Shown: positions 1 through 9,700 of the stretch, piece by piece
How positions within the stretch are numbered: position 1 is the stretch's first letter
Layout: the number at the start of each line of letters is the position of its first letter
NCBI GenBank assembly: GCA_036346405.1
Contig: CM070557.1
Location: 53,512,016 to 53,576,015, forward strand
Direction: 5' to 3'
DNA from: Phyllostachys edulis
Lineage: Eukaryota > Streptophyta > Magnoliopsida > Poales > Poaceae
Length of the DNA: 64,000 nucleotides
Translations under genes and position numbers: made by a program
The notes under the pieces: generated by a model
Databases searched by the model: none
What the model saw: only the letters and a program-made list of their open reading frames with translations
Told to the model about the DNA's origin: nothing

Positions 1-255
1 AATCATAGTGGCAAATTGTTTATAGATAGACAAGGCCTCACTACGAAGACATGAAATATATCCAAGTGTGGCGAGAGAAATCATCTATAAATATGATATA
101 ATAGCGATGACCCCTTTCAAACGAAGGAGCGGGACCCCAAACATCCGAATGAACAAGATTAAAAGGACGCCGAGATATTGACTCACTATGAGGATAAGGA
201 AGTGAATTTGTTTGCCTAACTTACAGCCCTAACAATCTAAAGACACGCCTCTGAG
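1..255 (-). pseudogene. Copia integrase core fragment
   Basis: Minus-strand translation of about 1-190 gives the Copia integrase core signature, with LVHSDVWGPAP (first catalytic Asp) followed by YYIIFIDDFSRHTWIYFM (second catalytic Asp in the FIDDFSR context). The rest of the integrase lies outside the window. A stop follows shortly after the second motif, in line with a decayed copy. Confidence 0.82.
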
Positions 256-405
256 ATGCACTTCGAAGACCACGATTTAACTAAAGACGACAGACGAGAT
301 CCACACAGATGGCTAAGACGGTGATGCCATTCGCCGAAAGAGCCGTAGACGGAGTGGCGAAGCGGAGAGATTGGCGGCGACGGTGGCAAAGGAAGGAAGG
401 TGAAG

Positions 406-1167
406 CTACCAAGCTCCCAGAGATGCTTTGTGAGTCAAGGCGCCGAGGGCCGAACCAACCAGAGCTCCCGTGTGGCGGTCCTGAACACAACAAGAGTCAG
501 AGTCAAGAATGACCCGACAACCAAGATCAGTAATCTGTCCAGCAGAAAGAAGTTGCATGATAAGGCGAGGAACATGAGCAACAGAAGGAACATGAAAAGA
601 TGAGTTGCTAAGAGATCCTCGACCAGAGACAGAAAGAGAGGTACCATCAACAGTGAGAACACTAACAGGAGAATCAAGAGGTGTAATGAAGGACAGAGTG
701 GAAGCATCAGAAGTCATGTGAAAAGATGCTCCAAAATCAAGAATCCACGGGGAGGTACCTGACTGTGTAGAAGGTGGTTTCTTAGTGCCCAAAGAGTTAG
801 TAGCAGAACCTGCAGAACCTGTCGAGGGAGAAACTGAGGCGGCAAGCAGGCGGCGAAGTCTGGCTATCTCCTGCTCAGTGAGAGAAACTGCTGAAGGAGT
901 TGATGCAGACGTTGGTGTAGAGGCACTAGTGTCAGTGCTAGTAGAAGAACGGCGTGAAAGATGCCGCTTCTTCTTATAGCACTGGGACTCAATGTGGCCG
1001 ACCTTGTCACAGTAGGAGCAGTGAGGACGGCCACCTCCAGATGGAGGACGGCCACCACCGCCTGTGGCAGCCGCTGGAGGAGGCAGTGTGCTGAAGCGTG
1101 GAGCAGACGGTGTAGCAGGTGGACGAGCGGCGAGCACAGAGGGGAGTGGCATCGCATCAAAGACCAC
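406..1167 (-). pseudogene. Copia gag C-terminus and protease region
   Basis: The minus-strand reading frame carries a CCHC zinc knuckle (CSYCDKVGHIESQC, spacing C-X2-C-X4-H-X4-C) for RNA packaging, then a Ser/Thr-rich linker, then WILDFGASFHMTSD. The last motif is the Copia aspartic protease site, where the family normally has D-S-G-A; here the residue after the catalytic Asp is Phe. That substitution suggests an inactive protease. It continues the gag frame found at 1303-1882 after one or more frameshifts. Confidence 0.8.
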
Positions 1168-1302
1168 TCAAGCGAGTCTCCTCCACAGATCTCGGAAGAG
1201 CCTCCAGAGAGTGACACGAGGGTGCCGTGCAAGGAGCCGGGCACGCCTGCCGAACTCAGACGAAGGCGTAGTAAGGAACTCATAGACCACTGAAACTCTG
1301 TG

Positions 1303-1882
1303 TCAAGACTTACAGCTAGGCAAAGACGGACACGAGCGACAACCAGCCGTCTGAAGAGAGTCTAATCGACGCCAGACAGCAGAGCTCGGCGTAAAAGCGC
1401 CAACAAGAGCATCACCTGCTGAAGAGAGTGCTCTGGCGGACCACCTGACAGTACAAGGCATCACCAGAGGGCTCAGAAGGCCGACGAAGGTGTGTCCACA
1501 TCTCGAAAGCCGAGGAGAGTCCCACAACCTCGTAAGAGAATTGAGGCTTGACACTAGCAATGAGGACAAAGAAGCAAATCGAGCATCGCCGCTGCACGTA
1601 CCGAGTATAGACGGTCGATTGATCCTTGTAGGAATCCAAAGCCTCTTGGTAGGCGAGACACCTCATCATTAGCAAAGTGGCGGCCTCAAGAGCGCCTTTT
1701 TCTACCGCGTCGGGGCATCGCGACAAGCGAGGTCCGTTGGAGGAGTAGGGCAAGCGCGCGGATGACATCGCCGAGGAGAGGATGCCCCAGAGACGAAGAC
1801 CACGCATATGAATGCGCATGTGAGACGCAAAGTCGGTGTAATTAACACCATCGAAGATCACCGAGCAATGAGGAGAAAACAA
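1303..1882 (-). pseudogene. Copia gag N-terminal part
   Basis: The minus-strand frame starts near 1882 with a stretch containing FDGVNYTDFASHMRIHMRGL, typical of the N-terminus of Copia gag (LDGxNYxxWxxHMRxHMRGLxLW). It then runs through a helical gag region containing EALDSYKDQ and a FEMWTHLR motif. The frame is lost near 1412-1420 and resumes in another frame, so gag is split by a frameshift. It lies directly downstream (minus sense) of the GC-rich leader. Confidence 0.72.
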
Positions 1883-2595
1883 GACCCATTAGTAGGCGGC
1901 TTTGGACGGCGCGGCGACCAAGGAACGAAGTCTAACAGCGGTCTTTGGACGGCGCCATGGGTTAGAGCGACGTTTTTTTTTTGGTTTCTTGGTGAGCTTG
2001 TAATGGGCCTAACCTAAACAAATGAAAGCAGTCGCAAGGGACTTAGGGTTCCCACACGGAGCGGCGACAATGGCGGCGTCCTCCGGGCGACGGCGGCGAC
2101 GGCAACCTCCTCCAACAACGACGAGCGACGGCGGCGGCCTCCTCCGGCGCGCGGAGGCAAGCGGAAGCCTCTCTCCTAGCGGCGGAGGCGAAGCAGCGGC
2201 GGCCTCCTCCGACGGCGACGGCGCGGAGAGTGGCGGCTTCAAGTGGCGGCGGCGGCTCTCAGACGGCGACGGCGGGAGAGCGGCGACCTCCTCCAGCGAC
2301 GACGGAGCGGCAAGAAGCCCTCCGAAGCGGCGGAGGCGGAAGGGCGGCAGCGGCCTCCTCCGAGCAATGACGACGCAAGTGAGGGCTCGAGCATTGAGGC
2401 GGCGGTAGAGCGCCGCCGGCAGCGAATGACGGCGGATAGAGCCGCCGAGACCTTGAGCGTCGGTGGAGACGAAGCGTCAGGCAAAGAGCCGACTCAAGTC
2501 AAGGGAGACGCTAAAGATGACGACGAAGCGGCGACCTCGGATCGGATCTCGAGAGGCGGCGGCGTGACAAGCGATGCAACGGGAAACCCTAGGTA

Positions 2596-2608
2596 CGCTC
2601 TGATACTA
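2596..2608 (-). other. Primer-binding site (tRNA-Met type)
   Basis: Directly next to the LTR on its internal side, the minus strand reads TAGTATCAGAGCG. This differs from the common plant primer-binding site TGGTATCAGAGC (complementary to the 3' end of initiator tRNA-Met) by one base. Its position fixes this LTR as the 5' LTR of a minus-strand element. Confidence 0.8.
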
Positions 2609-2738
2609 TGTTATGAATATCGCTTGTATTCAATATGAGGCCAATAGGCCAGTATATATACACAAATATAGGTGGTGAATATGCACAGAACCTCTCCTAA
2701 CAATAGGGAATAACACATTTAGACATATATCCCTAACA
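2609..2738 (-). repeat. 130-bp Copia 5' LTR
   Basis: Starts with TG and ends with CA on the plus strand (tgttatgaat ... ccctaaca), so on the minus strand it runs TGTTAGGG to CATAACA. It contains a short run of TA repeats (a possible TATA region). The host sequence starting gagtt follows at 2739; the matching target duplication would lie beyond the left window edge. Confidence 0.85.
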
Positions 2739-3799
2739 GAGTTCACGTGACGGGAAATGTCTTCGTATGCACCTCGATCGTACATAGGAATTCGCATGTC
2801 GCGTAGCATCTTGGGTGAAACTTACTGTCGGTTTGATTTTGAGTGGCCATCATCCGTCTTGTCCCTACCTTCCTTGCTTCTGAGTCTATATGTAAGAAGA
2901 TCGCACTAGGCCCCCTCGCCCTTCTACTCGTCTTTCTGGCATCTTTGGTAGGTGTCCTTCCTCCCCTAAATCTCTAGAGGTATGGATTTTCATTGGTGCG
3001 CATGATTTTCTTCTTCAGTTCACTCTTAGTACGGGGGATTTGCTTTCAAATATGATGTTCCAATCGTTGGATTTCACTATCTTTACTGAAGACTGTTGTG
3101 ACTAGATTGCTAGTAAGCTTTTATACATACACTTATGCTGTTCCTTCCGTTTCAAAATAAATAAATTTATGCCGTTCCAATCATGGGATCTCACTATCTT
3201 CACTGAAGACTGTTGACTAGATTGTTAGTAAGCTTTCGAAACAAGTTTGGTACTGCAAGTTTTCTGCAAAACAACACTTCTTGTTGCACTGTTCCATATA
3301 TGTGGTCTTCAGTTTGCATTTGCAGCATGATTCTGATATTAGTGTTTGTTGTGGAACACAGGCCATGAGGCAATATGTTAGGTTTTCGCCTGCGCTAATT
3401 CATTCATGGTTATTGTAGTCTTAGAATCAAAATTGCAAACTTTTCATGAATTCAACTTTCGTCGATTATGCAAATTTCTGTGAGGTTTGACTAGTCAACA
3501 ATAACTGATAAGAAAGGTGTGAGACCTTAATCAGCTCAAAGATCCTGTCCAGCACCTAGATGATAAATCGTTTTTCTGAAGCATATTAAGATTAAATCCT
3601 CTCCGAAAGTTTCAATATATGTGTCCAAAATTGAATGATTTTGTACCTATGCTGAAAAATAGGAATTTTGCTTGTTAAAAAAAAAGGAATCGTGTTGTTC
3701 GTGTACTCATGTGTCTACCTGTCTGAACCTGGTATATAGTTGAACCACAGATATTTGGAACAACTTAATGAACTTTTTGACAATTGTATGTAGCAACAA
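2739..3799. other. Upstream region of the glycolate oxidase gene
   Basis: No protein-coding gene is visible. The stretch at about 2860-2955 is pyrimidine-rich and ends in a plausible splice donor (tttg|gtaggt). A plausible acceptor (atgtag) sits just before the ATG at 3800, so a 5' UTR intron is likely. A diverged direct repeat lies at 3056-3124 and 3172-3237. Confidence 0.4.
3056..3237. repeat. Diverged direct repeat, period about 116 bp
   Basis: The segment beginning gttccaatcgttggatttca (about 3056) and running through an actgaagactgttg core to agtaagctt is repeated from about 3172 with scattered substitutions and small gaps. Two copies are seen, both within the presumed 5' UTR intron of the glycolate oxidase gene. 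Confidence 0.7.
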
Positions 3800-6700
3800 A
3801 TGGAGAATGATCTACCAGTCAACGTTCGTGAGTATCAAGAACTTGCGAAGAAAGCGCTGTCAAAGACGCACTATGATTTTGTCAACGGAGGAGCAGAGGA
3901 TGAGTACACACTGAGGGAGAACATTGCAGCATATGGAAGAATTATGTACTGTTCACACTGCACTCATAGGTCACAACTTCGTAATTCAATGAATAATAAA
4001 GAACTGAAAGTTTTCTTGCTGTGGACCCCGCAGGTTACGACCTCGCGTTCTTGTAGATGTCAGCAGGATAGAAATGTCAACAAGCTTGTTAGGATATGAC
4101 ATGCCCTCACCCATAATTGTCGCTCCAACAGGGACGCACATAGTAGCAAATCCAGAAGGTCTCTAATCCTAAATCTTTCAAGTTCTAAATGATACAATGT
4201 GTCATCCAAGCACTGGTGATATCTCTACATCTCTTTATGAATTCTTATTTCAGGGGAGGTGGCTACAGCGAGAGCTGCAGCAGCATGTAACGCCATAATG
4301 GTTGGTAACTAGTAATTCTTTAGGATCATCCGATCATGCACTCATCTTTCATGTTCATATTGTCCGTATAGGTGCTTTCCTACTCATCCAGTCGCAAAAT
4401 TGAGGATGTTGCCTCCAGTTGCAATGCCATTCGCTTTTATCAGTTATAAGTCCTGAAAAAACTCCTTTTCCATGATATTCATGATCTCTGAAATTTTTCA
4501 TAAGCATTATAGGTGATCAAGGACAGAGATGTTACTGTAACTTTGATACGGCGGGTTGAGAGTTGTGGATTCAAGGCGATCGTTTTAACGGTCGACACTC
4601 CCTTGCTTGGTCGGCGTGAAGCTGATATCAGAAATAAGTAAAATGTTATTCACCACTGTTAATTTTAAGAGCTTGAACATCAGCACGGTGCAAAAGTTCT
4701 TTTTGTTATGTTCGATTACTGAACTGATTGTTCATGCAGGTTGGTTCCCCCACGCAATCCGAACCTTCGAGGTCTAGTGTCAATAGAAGATCTTAATGTG
4801 AGTGAAATATTTGGTCTACAAGCTTTGATTTGGAGTACACTTCGTTGTAAAAAAAGTTGATAATAAATAACTGGTGACAACCAATCCGCTTTTCCAAAAG
4901 ATCACTCCATTCAAGACAATTTTTTCTTGGTCAAACAATCCACTTTCTCTATCATCAAAAACAATTGGCTATCCTTCTCAAACTGGATATAGCCCAAGCC
5001 TTTGACTCGTTATCCTAGACCTTCCTATTGGAAATACTGCGGCACAAAAGATTTAGCCCGAGGTGGTGTGCTTGGCTGTGTACCTTGCTTTGTTCGTCGT
5101 CCACCAGGGTGTTTGTCAATAGCCAACAAGGACAACCGGTTTGGCATGGTCGCGGACTTCGGCAGGGAGATCCTCTATCTCCATTGTTGTTCATTGTCAC
5201 CATGGATGTCCTCAACAACCTGTTCAGCGTCATGGAAAACGCGGATTTGCTCCATCCGATTGGCGGCAAGTAAGGGTTGCCACATCGTCTTACCTTATAT
5301 GTGGATGATGTGGTCGTGTTTGCATCTCCGGCCAGGACAGACCTGCTCACCATCAACGAAATTCTTCAACACTTCAGCGAGGCTTCGGGCTTGCAAACTA
5401 ATTTGGCCAAGAGTTCCTTCGCTCCAATTCGGTGCAACGATCAACAAATTCAGCTCGTCACCGACTACCTACACTGCAAATTCAACTTGTCACCGACTGC
5501 CTACACTACAATGTCGTTGCTTTCCCTTGCAAATACCTTGGCTTGCCTCCCACTTTGAAAAAACCTACCAGGGCAGATTTTCAACCTCTCTTGGATATGG
5601 TCGCTAACCGTCTACAAGCTTGGCAGGCCAAAATGCTTTCACAAGGGGGGCGACTTATTCTGGTTCAAGCAGTGTTATCTGCGATGCCATTGTACACTTT
5701 CATGGCCCTCGATCCCCCCTCTCGGTAATTAAAGAAATCGATAAGAGGTGGTAAGCGTTTCTTTGGAAAGGTTCGCAACATGTCGTGGACAGACAATGCT
5801 TAGTGGCATGGCCTATAGTCTGCCGCACTGCATACCTAGCTAAGCCGAACGGAGGAAAACATGTTCTAGGCTTCAACTTTGGTAACAGTCAGGAACAGGG
5901 AGAACTCACTCTTCTGGGAGGATCGCTGGCTGGACGGCCGATCCATCCATGACCTGCTGCCTTCCATTGTTAACATGGTCAAACCATCAATTCGGAAGCA
6001 TAGAACGGTAGCTTGCGCCCTCACAAGCAATGTTTGGGTCTCGGATATTTCAGGCCTGTAATATCCCGGCCTACTCGTAGTGCGGCCCATTTGATCCATG
6101 AGGAGTCATGTGGTGGGATTAGTCCCATATTGCTTGTCTAAAGTGAGTTGTAGTAGTATATAATGCTTGTTGGGTCCAAACATAGCACCTTCGGGTTAAC
6201 GCTTTTACACGAAGCGAGGACGAAATTGTAAGTGGGGTGCTATGTGTGCGCGGGTCCGTCCCACGATGGGCTGGGCATTGAGCAGATTTTGGCCCAGAGT
6301 GTTACAGATGGTTTCAGAGCATCAACCTTCGCTGCACGGCCGGATTTTGGCCCAGGGTGTTACAGGGCCAGCCTGAGGATGTCAACATCTCGGAATTCCT
6401 TCGGTTATGGGATGCTTTACAGCCAATACAGCTAGCACAAGGTGTGGTCGACACTGTTCGTTGGAGATGGGAACCTCGGGGTGTTACTCCTCTAAGTCCA
6501 CTTACAGTGCTTTCTTCAGTGGCTCGATGAGGTTCCCTCACGCCGAGGCCATTGCTGTAAGATCGAGGAGACCGACTAGAGGGGGGGTGAATAGGCAGTT
6601 TTAAAAACTTCTTTGGCTAAAACCGACTTCTAATACGGAAGCTAACAACAATACGGTTTTGCATAATTAAAGCCTAAATCAACTAGTCTCTACTAAGTGC

Positions 6701-9700
6701 ACCAACAACATAATACTATTGAATGATAGCAATCATACAAAGACATATAAGCAATTTAATTCTAGGAATGTAAAATGCAATGGAGTAAAGCACAGGAAAG
6801 CAAACCACGATGACACGATGATGTTTTACCATAGTGTTTGGAGACTTGCCAGTCTCCCCTAATCCACGTTGAGGTAAGCCCAAACAAATTAGACCGGCTC
6901 CACAAATTAAGCCAAACACCTCCGAGGTAAGTCCAATCACTTGGACCGGTTCCAACACGAACCAACACCTCGATCCACTCGGAGTTGCTCTTCCTCCGCT
7001 CCGGAGATGGCGAGCACCAAACCACTCACAAACGCTCGGGCCTTCTCACAACCTTCTTTGAGAAGATCACTGAACCACGACGCTTCTACGCCGTCTAGGT
7101 GTCGACAAATACCAAGAGAAACAAGTCAAAGACTCTCACTTGAACGAATCAAGTGTCTAAGCTCAAGTGGATACTCAATCCACTACCTAATGCAACACAC
7201 GCACTTAGGGTTTGCTCTCTAAGCTCACTAAGTGCAACACATGCACAAAAGAGAGGAGAGAGCTTGCTCTTAGCTCAAGAGAATAGAATGGGGGCTCAGC
7301 GACACTCCCACAACCGGCCAAGGTGGGTATTTATAGCACACACACAAAAACTAGCCATTGGAGGAAAACTTACAAAGAAATAGGGTTAAACCGGTTTGAC
7401 TGACAACTAATGACCGGTCAGACCGCCAGAGCCCCAACAGCTATAAAACTAGCTGTTGGACTCACTTCCGGTTTGACCGCCAGAGGGGCGGTCAGACCGC
7501 TCACAAAAGAGCAAACCGGATCCAGATAAAGCACCTTACTGGAAAAACGCATACCGCCAAATAAAGCTCGGTACTACCGCACTCTGGTAGTGCCGCAGAA
7601 CAAGTGCGGTCATACCGCTGACCAGGGTCCGGTCAGACCAGCCAACACATGGCGGTTAGACCGGACTCCCCACCGGTCAGACCGGTTGCTACTGGCGGTC
7701 AAACCGCCAGTTCACAGGGACCAAACACCTGATCCGAACGTTCCAGTCAAACCGCTCAAAGACCTGCGGTCAGACCGTCAGGGTTGAAAGAGAGTTTTTA
7801 CACTTTCGCTTCAACTTAATTTGCAAAACACATTTGCCAATAGATGTGCAATGCAAACAAGGGTTAAAAGCAAGATTCTCAACAAGTAGCAAAATACATT
7901 TGCCAACTTTTAGAATCAATGCCGCAAGGAATAAGGTACATGGACTTAAACCATTTGCAAAATACATTCGCAAACTAAAGTTACATGCTACAAGGATTAT
8001 GCATGAGCCACGACTATTTACAAAACACATTTGCAAATATTGGCAACATGCTAACGAGAGCTAGAGCAAACACAATGAGCTATCAGCACATGACTAACTC
8101 AAGCTACTGATTAAGACCCCTCTTAATAGTACGGCAACTTATACTAGCAATCCGGTCTTCTAACCAAACACCAAGACCGGTAAAAAAACTAGGAACATAT
8201 CCTTAGCCCTAGCTAGTCATATCTTTGTCTTGCACAAATATTTAAAGCTTGATGACGCACATCTTCACTTTAAGAACCGGGTCATTGATTTGATAATCAT
8301 CTACACATGATGATTTCCTTTACTTCAAGTTCTTGACTTGAATATGCATCAACCCATGATGCACTCTTTCACTTAACCTCCATCAACACATGATGGATCT
8401 TCTTTTGACATAATGATCAACTCATGATCATCTCCTCTTCTTGAATATCATCGACACACGATGATTTCCTTTTCTTCAAGATCTTGACGTGCATCAACAT
8501 ATGCTGCATCTTATTCTTAAACCTTGACTTGATGACGATCACCTTATGATTTCATCCAAAGTCTCTATCACCATAGAACATAACCTATTCATCCAACTCA
8601 TGAAAAATATTAGTCCCAAAACATGATAGTCATTAATTACCACAACATATCATTAACTCATAATGGTAGGACAAGATACTCCAATCTTTCCCTCTTTGGT
8701 AATTGATGACAACCATCACAATAGCAAATAATTGAATGTAAGGTTATATGAGTATATATAAACTACACAAGTTTTGTATACTCATTTGGTATGTTTCAAA
8801 GTAAAGATCCTTAATATATGTTGATAAAAGGAATGTGGATCAATATTAATGAAACCACAAAACATAGAGTAAACTCCCCTAAATATGTGCATACATAAAT
8901 GTGTAATAAGAACATATGCACATATTCATGTTAGACTTTTAGTAGAGTTCAACCTATATTTTGGATCCGGGGAATGCAACAAGATATAGGAATATGATGT
9001 TGAATGCATACCTCTGTGATTTTCACCTTTTTATCCAACTGAGACTAAACAATATGTATAACAATAGAAGTGTTAGTCTCACAAATAGATTTGTCATTAA
9101 TAACCAAAATACCCCATTAACACATAATGGCGGGTCTAGATTCTTCAGTCGCGAGCACCGCTCAAATGCAAAATCTTCATTTGGCTTGCGATCCGCCTTC
9201 GGTGTTGGACGGCCGATCACTTACAGCGTCGAGGGTTGCAAAACTAAGGAGTTTGTGTCTTTTGCGGGCAAGGGCACAAAACCATTGACCACCTTCTAGT
9301 GGGGTGCGTGGTGACAACACAAGTTTGGGGGTGCTTCTTATCTCACGTCGGACTTTCTTGCGCCATCCCTGTCGGCCAGGCCACACTTCAAGACCATTGG
9401 ATTGATGCCGGGAACTCTCAACCAAAGCACCGACGGAAGGATATTGATTCTAGCATAATTCTGGTCTCTTGGATGATCTGGAAGGAGCGTAACCAGAGGA
9501 TTTTCAATAATACCGCCTCTACTATCGATCAACTCCTTCTACGTGTTCTTGACGAGAACCACCATTGGCGCTTGGCGGACACGACTTTGGTGGAGACGCC
9601 CAGTTAAGCAGTAGTAGTAGTTTTGCTTTTCGGGTCATCGCTATTCACTGCCAGGTGTTGCATCCCCCCCCCCCCCAAAAAAAAAATTTATGTAAGCCTG

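Larger units (their letters stand above)
1..2738 (-). mobile_element. Copia LTR retrotransposon, 3' part outside window
   Basis: A Ty1/Copia element on the minus strand, truncated by the left window edge. Read on the minus strand from 2738 downward it shows a short LTR (2609-2738), a tRNA-Met type primer-binding site, a GC-rich leader, gag, a CCHC zinc knuckle, an aspartic protease region and the start of the integrase core. The order gag-protease-integrase is the Copia order. Reading frames are broken by frameshifts and the protease motif is altered, so the copy looks dead. Only one LTR is inside the window. The LTR has the same length and clear similarity to the one at 57427-57556, so both copies belong to one family. 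Confidence 0.88.
6556..9147 (-). mobile_element. Sirevirus-like Copia remnant nested in the LINE
   Basis: A minus-strand element whose 3' LTR (6556-8683) ends in the same word family as the larger element at 46885: tgtaagatcgagga with a gaccgactagag continuation, against tgtaggatcaaggataacc. Next to this LTR the minus strand has a purine tract (AAAGAGGGAAAGAT), the polypurine tract that defines the 3' LTR. A few hundred bases of internal sequence follow, then about 130 bp similar to the start of an LTR, ending at 9147. All gag-pol sequence and most of the 5' LTR are missing. Flanks attgc and gtcgc match at only 3 of 5 bases. Confidence 0.75.

Noticed and set aside
2009..2638. Overlapping Arg/Ser/Ala-rich frames on both strands
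   Set aside because: They come from GC-rich trinucleotide-like sequence in the Copia leader; no conserved motif.
4083..4099. Reading exon 1 of glycolate oxidase straight through to 4099 as one ORF
   Set aside because: After 3945 the frame leaves family homology; a GT donor at 3946 and an AG acceptor at 4033 restore it, so that tail is intron plus out-of-frame exon 2.
7385..7790. CRISPR-like repeat array
   Set aside because: Irregular spacing, palindromic 11-bp core, plant LTR context; not a CRISPR array.
9660..9690. C11/A9-type homopolymers as a structural signal
   Set aside because: Simple homopolymer in the LINE 3' UTR; probably a sequencing-prone run.
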